NCBI RefSeq assembly: GCF_002797935.1
Contig: NZ_PGER01000001.1
Span: 1,922,001-1,986,000 of the forward strand
Direction of reading: 5' to 3'
DNA length: 64,000 nucleotides
Source: Flavobacterium sp. 1
GTDB taxonomy: Bacteria; Bacteroidota; Bacteroidia; Flavobacteriales; Flavobacteriaceae
Part shown: in pieces, positions 34,870-43,819 of the stretch
Numbering within the stretch: position 1 is the stretch's first letter
Layout: each line of letters opens with the position of its first letter
The notes under the pieces: model-generated
The model's input: the letters and a program-made list of their open reading frames with translations, nothing else
Databases searched by the model: none
What the model was told of the DNA's origin: nothing
Position numbers and translations under genes: made by a program

Positions 34870-36111
34870 TTATTTTTTTAAAGCAATTTCCTTATTGATT
34901 TGAAAGGGAGCTAAAATATTTTTCCCCTCTTTTAGTTTTTTCAAACGAATTAAAGCTTCTATATAATAATAATCGGCATAGATGATAGAATAATCAATTT
35001 CACTTTTATTCGGATAATGTCCTGTTGAATGCAATAAAAATGAAGGATTGACATTAGCACTTTGGTACTTTGAACTTGATAATTCTGCCAGCATTCCCTC
35101 AGCTTTATTCAAATACATTTTAGCTAATGCTTTATCTTTGGTGTAAGTTGATAATTCAATTAATCCAGAAGCAACAAGCGCTGCAGCCGAAGCATCTCTA
35201 GGTTCTTTAGTAACATTTGGTGCATCAAAATCCCAATACGGAATTAAATCTTTTGGCAAGCGATCCAGATAGACTTTGGTTACTTTATGAGCAAAATCTA
35301 AAAATTTAGGATCTTTAGTTTCTCTATAGACCATCGTATAACCATAAATCGCCCAACCCTGACCTCGTGCCCACATCGAATCATCTGAATACCCCTGATG
35401 TGTGATTGCTTTTATTTTTTTGCCTGTAACAGTATCATAGACTACCACATGATAAACTGAATAATCTTTTCTGAATTGGTTTTTCTTCGTAGTCTCAGCG
35501 TGCTTTACGGCCATGTCATATAATGCTTTACCGCCTCCCATTTTTGAAGCTTCAAATAACATTTCGAGATTTATCATATTATCAATTATCGTATTGTGAG
35601 GCCAATTCTTTTCTTTCACCATACCCGGCCAAGATAAAATTGTACCTACCTTAGGATTGAATAAAGTTGCCAAAGTATCAGCTGTTTTAAGAATAATATT
35701 TTTATAGTCTTGATTTTTAGTCAATCGAAAACCATTACCAAAACTACAATACACCTGAAAACCTAAATCATGATCGGTCGCAGAACGCACAGACAATGGT
35801 GTTAAAAAACGAGAGTATTTATCCGCTCTTTGCCTCCAAATAGTATTTCCTGTATATTCATATAAATACCATAAAACACCAGGCCAAAACCCACTGGTCC
35901 AATCCTCATAGCCTACATAATTCCAATCCTTAGCACCTGGAGCAATATTTCTGGGGATAGCTAATGCATCAGGTGCTGCAGATATGGTCTTGCTAGCTTG
36001 TGCCACACAATACGCTAGATTTTTATCTACTTCAAAAACTTTTGGTTTCTTGTTTTGGCAACTAGCTATTGCAATTGTCATTGTCATGGCAAAAAATAAT
36101 ATTTTTTTCAT
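34870..36111 (-). CDS. GH88 unsaturated glucuronyl hydrolase, lipoprotein
   Basis: The 413-residue protein starts MKKILFFAMT with lipobox IASC, so it should be a periplasmic lipoprotein. The (alpha/alpha)6 barrel has the GH88 set YEDWTSGFWPGVLW, ATDHDLGFQ (first catalytic Asp region), IIDNMINLEML (second), HQGYSDDSMWARGQGWAIYG and YWDFDAPN. GH88 hydrates the double bond of the 4-deoxy-unsaturated uronate left by a lyase and releases it; the product opens to the substrate of KduI. This gene links the lyases here with kduI-kduD at 4.7-6.4 kb. It lies 57 bp after GH43. Confidence 0.96.
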   Translation of the reverse strand: MKKILFFAMTMTIAIASCQNKKPKVFEVDKNLAYCVAQASKTISAAPDALAIPRNIAPGAKDWNYVGYEDWTSGFWPGVLWYLYEYTGNTIWRQRADKYSRFLTPLSVRSATDHDLGFQVYCSFGNGFRLTKNQDYKNIILKTADTLATLFNPKVGTILSWPGMVKEKNWPHNTIIDNMINLEMLFEASKMGGGKALYDMAVKHAETTKKNQFRKDYSVYHVVVYDTVTGKKIKAITHQGYSDDSMWARGQGWAIYGYTMVYRETKDPKFLDFAHKVTKVYLDRLPKDLIPYWDFDAPNVTKEPRDASAAALVASGLIELSTYTKDKALAKMYLNKAEGMLAELSSSKYQSANVNPSFLLHSTGHYPNKSEIDYSIIYADYYYIEALIRLKKLKEGKNILAPFQINKEIALKK

Positions 36112-36168
36112 TTTACTGATTTACTTTTACTTTACTATTTTCTTTTAATTTTTTAAATCTATTTAGGC

Positions 36169-37806
36169 TTATTTTGACACTTTAAACCAATCAAAATCGG
36201 CATAGCTTCCCATTCTGACATTGGCTTCACTTATGGAAAAAATTCCCATTTTGGCACTGATCCATAAATCTTTTTGCGCTTTAAAACTTTCACCAATCGG
36301 TTGAAAGTTTTTACCGTCTTCGCTAAAACTAAACAAACAGTTTGCATCGGGTGACTTAACTTCCATTCTTAAAAAAACTTCATTTTTTTGAAGTTTTTTC
36401 TTTGCGATAACTTTCTCTTTGGCTCCTGCTATCGCATCAGTACAGACAACTTGTTTTACCCAAAAACTTCCTTCTTCAAAACTGATTCCTGCATAAGCGT
36501 ACGATTGTCCCATCATTAATAATCCAGCTGTTTTTCCAGCTGTCTCCCATTCGATATTCAACTTTACTTTTGTAGTTGTAGTAAAATTTTCTGCCGGTAA
36601 TTTTTGCAATAGTAAATTGGGAGCATCCCATAAATTGGGCAACTCTTTTTTACTCATACAAAAAAGTCTCAAATAATCAGTTCCCGGAATCTGGGCGCTC
36701 CACTTGATCGACGGATTCCCGTACCATTGCCATTGAATTCCATATTTACCATTATTAAAATCATCGTTTTCCTGTGGCGTTTGAATGGGATATTGTTTTC
36801 CAACATTTGGTTTTTTTTCTTTTAAAACTGGTTCGCCTATTCCATTACCGTCTAAATCTTTTCCTATTACAGGCCAATCCTTTTCCCAACTCAACGGTTC
36901 TAAAAACAAAACTCTTCCATACACCTCTTTATCCTGAAAATGAAAAAACCAGGAATCTCCATTAGGTGTCGTTATCCAAGCTCCTTGATGCGGACCATTA
37001 ATTGCTGTACTTCCTTGTTCTAATACTACTTTTTCTTCATAAGGTCCATAAATATTTTTGGAACGCAATACCAATTGCCATCCTGTAGCTACGCCTCCTG
37101 CTGGAGCAAAAACATAATAGTAACCGTCTTTTTTATACAACTTTGGACCTTCCAGCGTATGATGTTTTTCATGTCCGTCAAAAACATGTTTCCCTTCATC
37201 AATCACTTTTGTTCCTTCACTATTCATTTGATTGATGGTCAATACGCTGTTAATTCCAGCGCGACTCCCCGCCCAAGCATGAATCAAATAAGTGTTTTCA
37301 CCATCCCATAACGGACAAGGATCTATAATTCCTTTGCCTTCCATAACTAAAACTGGGGCTTCCCAAAGACCAGCAGGGTTTTTGGTTTTTACCATATATA
37401 CCCCAAAATCTGGATCTCCCCAATAGATATAAAATTCATTTTTATGGTATCTGATTACTGGAGCCCAAACTCCTTTGCTATGCTGAGGAACATCAAAAAC
37501 ATATTCGGGTACTATTTTGTTAATCGCATAATTAATAATTGTCCAATTCACCAAATCCTTGGAATGTAAAATCGGTAAACCCGGAGCACAATTAAAACTG
37601 CTGACGGTCATATAATAATCATCTCCCACGCGAATCACATCGGGATCAGAATAATCAGCATGCAGAATCGGGTTGATAAAAGTTCCATCACCTTGATCCG
37701 ATTTCCAAACCTCGGACACATAATATTCTGTTTTATTTTCTGGATAAATACCGGCACTATTTTTTTTATCAACAGAACTACATCCATTGATAATCAAAAT
37801 ACCCAT
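36169..37806 (-). CDS. GH43 beta-xylosidase/arabinosidase-type enzyme, lipoprotein; 5' end probably frameshifted
   Basis: 545 residues from the first in-frame ATG. A five-bladed propeller (about 30-330) has NPILHADYSDPDVIRVGDDYY (Asp), the GIIDPCPLW segment (Asp) and HTLEGPKLYK (Glu). A C-terminal concanavalin-like sandwich (about 350-545; AENFTTTTKVKL, AGLLMMGQSYAY) follows, as in GH43 beta-xylosidases. The ATG at 37806 leaves only eight residues before the lipobox cysteine (MGILIINGC), without a positive n-region. An ATG at 37832 would give MRKKSLFLGMGILIINGC, a perfect lipoprotein signal, if the A7 run between held eight A. No normal start exists in the current frame because a stop lies 12 codons upstream. 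Confidence 0.85.
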   Translation of the reverse strand: MGILIINGCSSVDKKNSAGIYPENKTEYYVSEVWKSDQGDGTFINPILHADYSDPDVIRVGDDYYMTVSSFNCAPGLPILHSKDLVNWTIINYAINKIVPEYVFDVPQHSKGVWAPVIRYHKNEFYIYWGDPDFGVYMVKTKNPAGLWEAPVLVMEGKGIIDPCPLWDGENTYLIHAWAGSRAGINSVLTINQMNSEGTKVIDEGKHVFDGHEKHHTLEGPKLYKKDGYYYVFAPAGGVATGWQLVLRSKNIYGPYEEKVVLEQGSTAINGPHQGAWITTPNGDSWFFHFQDKEVYGRVLFLEPLSWEKDWPVIGKDLDGNGIGEPVLKEKKPNVGKQYPIQTPQENDDFNNGKYGIQWQWYGNPSIKWSAQIPGTDYLRLFCMSKKELPNLWDAPNLLLQKLPAENFTTTTKVKLNIEWETAGKTAGLLMMGQSYAYAGISFEEGSFWVKQVVCTDAIAGAKEKVIAKKKLQKNEVFLRMEVKSPDANCLFSFSEDGKNFQPIGESFKAQKDLWISAKMGIFSISEANVRMGSYADFDWFKVSK

Positions 37807-37820
37807 ACCCAGAAAAAGAC

Positions 37821-37827
37821 TTTTTTT
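37821..37827 (-). promoter_or_regulatory. Homopolymer run at the start of the GH43 lipoprotein gene
   Basis: Seven A on the coding (-) strand lie directly after ATGAG (start at 37832). With seven A the ATG frame stops after 12 codons; with eight it enters the GH43 frame with a complete lipoprotein signal. It may be a phase-variable switch, slippage that is tolerated at transcription, or a base-count error. Confidence 0.5.
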
Positions 37828-37842
37828 CTCATTATTAATCTG

Positions 37843-39033
37843 TTATTTGATTGTAACCAATAATGGATTTTGAATAATTTGTGCTTGTTTTTCCAACATT
37901 GCATCCCAATCCTGAACGGATTGTACCTGAGCACTTCCTGTCCAGGCAAAACCTACGTAATAAGTCAATGTGTTATTTTCAGGTGTTGTTGCCACCAAAA
38001 TCTGACTTTGGTCAACTACTTTAGAACGATGATCCATTGCCATTTTTACTACACTCGGATTGATAACAATTCCTTCTCCGACGAAAGAATCATCAATAGG
38101 TTCCCAATGACGAAAAATTCCTTTTTGGGTATTAATACCCACGACTCCTTTTTCCTTATGAAGTGTAATTCCTAAAGTATAGTTTGGTATTTTACTTGTT
38201 GCAGAAATTTTATTTTCAAATTTTGAAAAATTAGAACCCAGATCAAGAGAGATTCTTTTGGTTTCTGTAACCTCATATTTACTCCAAGGAGCGTAATCCA
38301 ATTCGAAAATAGTGCGCAAAGGACCTGTCGTAATTAATCGGTATTTAGTATAGTTTTTAGAAATGTATAAGCTGTCATTCTCCCAAATTCCTGTTCCTCC
38401 AGTACCTCTGCTGCTTCCCACATGATATGGATCATATCCTTCGCCATGTTCAATATGATAATACCCTGGCGTGGTAACATTTTTAGCATACCAAGAATCA
38501 ATAATCGAATAATTTACTTTTTTCAACCAAAGATCGATACCACTTGAAAGTGTACCCCCTTCTTTCCCTTCTTCTACTAAACGTTGAGCTTCTGGACCAT
38601 AAGTCCGAAAAGCGACTCTGTCATTTTCCCATGCAAAATCATCTATTCTTTCGGGTACAAAACGGGCATAAGTTGTATTAGAACTCTTAGGTGTTTTAAG
38701 TTTAGAATTTGTAAAAATGGTATAACTTACTTTTGATTTTGCAGGAACAGTTGCCTGAAACAACAACTCATCTGGAGTGCCGTCAAGATTAGTGTCTATT
38801 AATTGGGTTACCAATAGTTTCCCGCTTGCATCTTTCACCAATAGCGTACTAAAATCTTTAATTTCAGAAAGACTTTTATTGGCATTCAAACGAATACTTA
38901 CTACTTCATTTCTCTCAAAATGAAGCTTATTTTCAACAACTATCCTTTTACTTAATTTATTTTCGCTGTCAAAACTCGAAAACAAAATCAGAATTCCTAA
39001 AAAACCCGCTATTTTGGTTAAACTAAATTTCAT
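37843..39033 (-). CDS. DUF4861 family periplasmic protein
   Basis: 396 residues with a hydrophobic N-terminus (MKFSLTKIAGFLGILILF) that may be a signal peptide. The body matches my memory of DUF4861: an N-terminal sandwich domain with KRIVVENKLHFERNEV and DTNLDGTPDELLFQ, then RVAFRTYGPEAQRL, GVDLW-type (SSGIDLWLKKV), YYHIEHGEGYDPYHVG and GPLRTIFELDYAPW. Family members are found in PULs next to GH88 and GH105; the histidine-rich YYHIEHGEG and YDPYHVG stretch suggests a catalytic or metal site. The function is not established here. It lies between GH97 (31 bp) and GH43 (in the same frame, after one stop codon). Confidence 0.75.
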   Translation of the reverse strand: MKFSLTKIAGFLGILILFSSFDSENKLSKRIVVENKLHFERNEVVSIRLNANKSLSEIKDFSTLLVKDASGKLLVTQLIDTNLDGTPDELLFQATVPAKSKVSYTIFTNSKLKTPKSSNTTYARFVPERIDDFAWENDRVAFRTYGPEAQRLVEEGKEGGTLSSGIDLWLKKVNYSIIDSWYAKNVTTPGYYHIEHGEGYDPYHVGSSRGTGGTGIWENDSLYISKNYTKYRLITTGPLRTIFELDYAPWSKYEVTETKRISLDLGSNFSKFENKISATSKIPNYTLGITLHKEKGVVGINTQKGIFRHWEPIDDSFVGEGIVINPSVVKMAMDHRSKVVDQSQILVATTPENNTLTYYVGFAWTGSAQVQSVQDWDAMLEKQAQIIQNPLLVTIK

Positions 39034-39064
39034 TTTCTATTTAATTTCTATTATTTAATAATTG

Positions 39065-41023
39065 TTATTTCTTTACTTCTGTAATCCAAATCGCTGCTCC
39101 ACCAGATGCTTTTAGATCTAATTTTATTTTAGATCCTTTTTTAATCCCAACATCTTTTAAAGCTACCTGTGTTTTGGTTTTCACTTTTTCATCATCAGAA
39201 TAGATTCTAGCTTTGTATTTTTTATTGGCATCCAAAAAGTCAAAATTCAATTCCAGAGTTCGGGCCTCAGTATTGGTAATACTTCCCACGAACCAATCCT
39301 TTCCTGATTTTCTTGCAGTGGTAATGTATTTTCCTATTTCTCCGTTTAGCACTTTGGTATCATCCCAAACCGTTGGCACTTTGTCAAAAAATTCTATTTC
39401 AGGTTCGCCCTGATAAGCCGAAGGCAGATCGTACCAATACATAAACTGAATTGGACTGTAATAAACCACGGATAATGCTAGTTGATGTGCATGCGTATTT
39501 TTAATAGCTTTAGAATAATAGGCGATTGTATAATCAGCTGGGCCTGCTAAAAATCTAGTAAAGGGCAAAATGGTATTATGATTGGCATCAGGCATTTCTT
39601 CATTTCCACGAATTCCTTCCTGGGTCATTAAATTAGGATAGGTACGACTGAAACCAGTAGGTCTATACTCATCATGTATATCTACCATTATTCCATATTC
39701 GGCACATTTTTTTACCGCTTCATGCAACCATATAGTCCAACGTTGATTTCCTACTTGCACAAAACCAAATTTTATCCCTTTGATTCCCCACTTTTTATAT
39801 AATGGCAAAATCGTATCTAATTGCTGAATCAATGCGCGTTGATTAACATATACCCAAAGTCCAATCCCTTTAGAAGCTGCATAGGCAGCCAGTTCAGGAA
39901 TATTAAGGTCTTTTGTTTCTGAAACAGTAGTAGCATCCGAACTCATTTTCATTTCAGATCCATACCAACTGGCATCAAGATGAATATATTGTAATCCTCT
40001 TTCAGCTGCAAAATCAACACATTTTTTAGCATCAGCCTGCGTTAGTTTTGCTACTCGAATCACTTTACCTGGTTTAATCCAAGACACGTCTTTTAATTTA
40101 CTTTCAGCATTTAAATTCAAAATAATACTGTTATTAGCAATCAAGTCAGTTGCTTTTTCTGCAGCCATAATTACTCGCCAAGGAGTAGAATAAGCTGGAA
40201 TTACATCAACACTGCTATAAATTGTAGCTTGAAGCGTATTCGATTTAGTCTTGTTCAAACTAAATTTCATTCGAGCGTAATCAGTCATCTGTGCTTCGGC
40301 AAGAGCCACAGTTAAACCATTATTAAGCTTCATTGTTAGCGGGCGTTCACTTTGACCTTCCCAATCTTTCAATGGTAACAAAGAAAAAGGTCCCTGAGCC
40401 CAAGGCTCATAATAGGCCAAAGTTCCTTCTGGCATTGTAAATTGAGTTTGTTCCCCTACTATATGAAGAAACAAACCGTTTGTTGGTTCCGGAAAATGAT
40501 ACCGTATTGCAATTCCTTCATTATAGGCACGAACTACTACATTCATATAATATCCTTTGCTCTTATCATATCCATCAGTAGCAATTTGTTTTAACTCTTG
40601 ACCTTTGCTAAAAGACAAAGTCATTTCGTTATAATTATCGCGAATCAATTTGTTTTCGCCATATACCGGTTTCCAAGTTTGATCCACACTATTTATCTGA
40701 ACGTCTTTAAATTTCAAATTCGCTCCCCAAACTTTACAAGTATCATTGGGCACAGCAAGAGCATATTCAAAAGTTTTATTTTCTATTAACACCCCTAATT
40801 CTGACTCCAGCACCACTGTTTTTCCTTTAAAATTCAAACGATAAGTCAAACTATTTGCCCCTGAAACATCCTGCTTTTGTTGTATAACAAACTCATAATT
40901 TTTATCAGGGGAAGACAGTTTTTTTTCAAACGTTTGATTTAAAGCTGCGTCTTGAGCAAACATCTCAGCACTAATAAAAACCAATAAAAAGACTATTAAA
41001 ATTATTTTTTTAATGTAAAACAT
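39065..41023 (-). CDS. GH97 family alpha-glycosidase, secreted
   Basis: 652 residues: signal peptide ending AEMFAQ, N-terminal beta-supersandwich, TIM barrel and C-terminal beta domain. Hallmarks are YHLDASWYGSEMK-like (YIHLDASWYGSE), GLWVYVNQRAL, MVDIHDEYRPTGFSRTYPNLMTQEGIRGNEEMP and PFTRFLAGPADYT. In retaining GH97 alpha-galactosidases an Asp nucleophile follows GIKVDFM; here the same place reads GIKFGFVQVGNQ without it. The Glu residues in HDEYRP and TQEGIRG are present, which fits the inverting (SusB-like) group. It is the first gene after the hairpin at 41136-41165. Confidence 0.93.
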   Translation of the reverse strand: MFYIKKIILIVFLLVFISAEMFAQDAALNQTFEKKLSSPDKNYEFVIQQKQDVSGANSLTYRLNFKGKTVVLESELGVLIENKTFEYALAVPNDTCKVWGANLKFKDVQINSVDQTWKPVYGENKLIRDNYNEMTLSFSKGQELKQIATDGYDKSKGYYMNVVVRAYNEGIAIRYHFPEPTNGLFLHIVGEQTQFTMPEGTLAYYEPWAQGPFSLLPLKDWEGQSERPLTMKLNNGLTVALAEAQMTDYARMKFSLNKTKSNTLQATIYSSVDVIPAYSTPWRVIMAAEKATDLIANNSIILNLNAESKLKDVSWIKPGKVIRVAKLTQADAKKCVDFAAERGLQYIHLDASWYGSEMKMSSDATTVSETKDLNIPELAAYAASKGIGLWVYVNQRALIQQLDTILPLYKKWGIKGIKFGFVQVGNQRWTIWLHEAVKKCAEYGIMVDIHDEYRPTGFSRTYPNLMTQEGIRGNEEMPDANHNTILPFTRFLAGPADYTIAYYSKAIKNTHAHQLALSVVYYSPIQFMYWYDLPSAYQGEPEIEFFDKVPTVWDDTKVLNGEIGKYITTARKSGKDWFVGSITNTEARTLELNFDFLDANKKYKARIYSDDEKVKTKTQVALKDVGIKKGSKIKLDLKASGGAAIWITEVKK

Positions 41024-41135
41024 TCTTTGTTAAATTTAAAAAAGAAAACCACTGAGTGTAAATAACTTATATGATAGACCCCAATGGGTTTAAAAAAAGG
41101 ACTACAAATAATTAACAACTATTTTTAGAATATAA

Positions 41136-41165
41136 ACAAGGGGATAATTTGTTTAATCCCCTTGT
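41136..41165 (-). terminator. Hairpin between the SusCD block and the glycosidase block
   Basis: ACAAGGGGAT (41136-41145) and ATCCCCTTGT (41156-41165) form a perfect 10-bp stem with a 10-base loop, 23 bases after the binding-protein gene. Read on the - strand it is followed by TTATATTC, a weak T-run. It may partly end the susCD transcript so that the downstream enzymes are made at lower level. Confidence 0.65.
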
Positions 41166-41187
41166 TTTATAATTTACAGACTTTAAA

Positions 41188-42375
41188 TTAATTTTTAACT
41201 AATTTTATATAGGATACCCAGAAGTAATTATTAACTGTCAGATTTCCTAAGAATCCAATAGAAACAACTTGAGGAGAAGTAATACTAAATGTTAAAGTTT
41301 TAGTTTCCGTAGCGCGAGGCTGACTCGTTCCAACAACTGCTGGATTTGGAAGAGCCACTGAGGCTATTGCTGTAGAAAGATTAGCTAAAACTGGAATACC
41401 ATTTCCACCTGCAGCTACCACACAATAAACAGAAGAGTTAGTCTGAATCTCAGAGTAAACTTTAAATGTTATAGTATAACTCCCTACTGATAAAGGCATC
41501 GAAGTTTTTTGATAAACAATTCCATCAGTAATCGGAGTATTGCCATAAGTTTCCCAACAAATATTACCTACAACATTATCTGCCTTATCAGCAGTATATC
41601 CTCCGTAAGTACCTGATTTATTTTTTCCGGCAGCATTTGTAACCCATGGGGCAGCAAGAACACCCCATCTGCCGCTTACGTTTGAATTGGTAAAACCAGG
41701 TCCGCAATTACCTAAAAAATAAGGTGTAATATCTCCCGATGCATTAGGATTAACCATTGCAGGAGTCCCCGAAATCGTCAAACCTCCCATTGTAACTGTA
41801 ACAAAACCAGTTTTGAAATTATCCGGAGCCACCACTGTAATCTTAGTGTCTGCAATAGTTACTATCGGAGCAACAGTACCATTAAAACTTACCACTGCTT
41901 TTGACGCATCGGTTCCAAAATTAATACCATTAATAGTTACGGTATCAACTCCAGATAGCGCAACGGTATTGATTGCATTACTTGAAACAACTGATGTAAT
42001 TGCCGGTGCAGGCAAAACGGTATATTCTGCAAAAGAATCATTAAGATGTTTCCATACTTGTAAACTTACTTTTCCGCTAATTGCTCCAGCAGGCACCTGT
42101 ACTACAATTTTAGTATCCTCACAGGAAACTACATTAGTAGCCAAAACACCTCCAAAATATACTTTTACAGCACCTTTTAAAGTCCCAAAATCAGTTCCTG
42201 TAATGGTGACATTGATTCCCGGATATCCAATAGCAGGACTTATTCCTGTGGCTATTTGTTCAGGGTACTCTTGAATTCTAAAATTTGGACCTTCTTCACA
42301 GGCCGTAAAAAAGGCAAAACAAATAACTATCATAAATCCTCTGATGAGGATACTATTATTTTTAAATATTTTCAT
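41188..42375 (-). CDS. Surface glycan-binding lipoprotein with IPT/TIG domains
   Basis: 395 residues with lipobox FFTAC (Cys about 26), then two IPT/TIG immunoglobulin-like domains (IATGISPAIGYPGINVTITG and VDTVTINGINFGT, about 40-215) and a C-terminal beta domain (about 220-395; TPYFLGNCGPGFTN, SVGSYTITFKVYSEI) of the DUF5013 kind. Position after susC, susD and a lyase and the lipid anchor point to an outer-surface binding protein (SusE/F role) that helps capture the polysaccharide. No catalytic motif is seen. Confidence 0.85.
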   Translation of the reverse strand: MKIFKNNSILIRGFMIVICFAFFTACEEGPNFRIQEYPEQIATGISPAIGYPGINVTITGTDFGTLKGAVKVYFGGVLATNVVSCEDTKIVVQVPAGAISGKVSLQVWKHLNDSFAEYTVLPAPAITSVVSSNAINTVALSGVDTVTINGINFGTDASKAVVSFNGTVAPIVTIADTKITVVAPDNFKTGFVTVTMGGLTISGTPAMVNPNASGDITPYFLGNCGPGFTNSNVSGRWGVLAAPWVTNAAGKNKSGTYGGYTADKADNVVGNICWETYGNTPITDGIVYQKTSMPLSVGSYTITFKVYSEIQTNSSVYCVVAAGGNGIPVLANLSTAIASVALPNPAVVGTSQPRATETKTLTFSITSPQVVSIGFLGNLTVNNYFWVSYIKLVKN

Positions 42376-42428
42376 AATTCTTGTTGTTTAAATTTTATCT
42401 ATTATATGAAATAATTATAATATTATTT

Positions 42429-43751
42429 TTAATCTCTGGTATACAAAAGTGTTCCAAATCCTAATTGGTCATACCCGCCGCTATTAGGGCCATAATCGCC
42501 TCCACCACCTTCAGGTGCAACACTGTTTAATCCCATTTTTGTATATTTTGCAAGATTTTCGGAAACCTTTTTAATTTTCGTATAATGAAAATAAGGTCCA
42601 CTCCACATAGGACGCACCGTTCCCTGACTAGCACTACTAACTTGGGTATGTATTTCTACCCCGCCACAAACACTCCAGGCATCTTTAAAATTCCTAGTGT
42701 ACTCAGCAAACGGAACATTAAGCCTTGCGACATTATACTTTGCCGTATATTCACATGCTTTTAAGAAGCGGTTATTATCCAATCCATAAAAATCATCTCC
42801 CTGATTCCATGTTAACTCGCATATATGCCCCATCAATGCAATGCACAATGTTGCATGCCCCTGGTCCCGACCGCTTTCCTGAATCTGAGCCAGACCTTCG
42901 TTTTCTCCATCAAAAACATGGTTTATGGCTTTATACCAATTCCCATTGCCATCGCCTTTCTGTAAATAATTAATGGCATAATTATAAATAGATCTGTCAT
43001 CTGTCAAAATACCTATTGCCAATACTGAAGTTAAGTTAGCCAAGTCCCAATTGGCCCAATAATGAGATTTACAAGTACCCCAATGAGTTTCTAAAAAGGC
43101 CTTATTCAAACTGTAGAAAACATCTTTCATCCATTTTTGGTATGCTGTAAAATCATTTGGGTTCCAGCCCTGATACCCTCTCAGCATTTCTCCGGCAATG
43201 GCAAATTGATAACCATATATCCCTGCCGCCAAAGCGGTATTGGAATCCCCGCTAATACGCTTACAGGTCAAAGCCCATGCATTCAGAATATTGACTGCAG
43301 TTTGGGCATAAACAGCATCTCCACTTATCTTCCACCTTAATGCTAATTGATAAGCAGCAGCCGCATCATTAAAAGCACGACTATAATTATCCGGATCTGG
43401 TTCCTCTGCAGAGCCTCCTCCTCTTACCAATTTCTCAACAGGACTAGGGGTATATGTAGATTGTGCATGCGAATTAGCTTTTAATTTATTCCATCCAGAC
43501 ATCCATGGCTCAGCTTGCACTGCTATTTTGGCTCTTATTCTTGCAAAATCTTCTTCGGTATGAAGCCCTCCCACATGTTTCATAGGAACAGAAGGATCCA
43601 AAGTCTTAATAGTAAGTACAGAAGCCGTTGGAGGAGCTGTATTATTATCATCTCCGTCCGAAGATTTTGAACACGCCATCGCCATACCTATCACACTTAA
43701 AATTAGCATCGGTATCACTAATCGGTAAAAATTAAACTGTTGTTCTTTCAT
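42429..43751 (-). CDS. Alginate-lyase-superfamily polysaccharide lyase, lipoprotein
   Basis: The preferred start MKEQQFNFYRLVIPM gives 440 residues with lipobox GMAMAC; a longer frame begins at 43808 but lacks a signal. The alpha-barrel has AVQAEPWMSGWNKLK, SGDAVYAQTAVNILNAWA, SHYWANWDLANL, the likely active-site motif QESGRDQGHA, and ending SGGYDQLGFGTLLYTR. It belongs to the same superfamily as the head of the giant protein at 16721 (compare KEPWLSAYN and TGRDDHWR). Being encoded third after susC and susD, it is probably the surface endolyase that makes oligosaccharides for import. Relatives act on polymannuronate or polyglucuronate; the substrate here is not determined. Confidence 0.82.
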   Translation of the reverse strand: MKEQQFNFYRLVIPMLILSVIGMAMACSKSSDGDDNNTAPPTASVLTIKTLDPSVPMKHVGGLHTEEDFARIRAKIAVQAEPWMSGWNKLKANSHAQSTYTPSPVEKLVRGGGSAEEPDPDNYSRAFNDAAAAYQLALRWKISGDAVYAQTAVNILNAWALTCKRISGDSNTALAAGIYGYQFAIAGEMLRGYQGWNPNDFTAYQKWMKDVFYSLNKAFLETHWGTCKSHYWANWDLANLTSVLAIGILTDDRSIYNYAINYLQKGDGNGNWYKAINHVFDGENEGLAQIQESGRDQGHATLCIALMGHICELTWNQGDDFYGLDNNRFLKACEYTAKYNVARLNVPFAEYTRNFKDAWSVCGGVEIHTQVSSASQGTVRPMWSGPYFHYTKIKKVSENLAKYTKMGLNSVAPEGGGGDYGPNSGGYDQLGFGTLLYTRD

Positions 43752-43819
43752 AATTACTATTTTTTTATAAACAAACCTTACAGGCATAAAACCTGCAAGG
43801 TCTATCAAATTTCAGCTTG

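Noticed and set aside
41813..42274. 153-codon open frame opposite the IPT/TIG lipoprotein
   Set aside because: Antisense shadow of a repetitive beta-rich protein; no start context or similarity.
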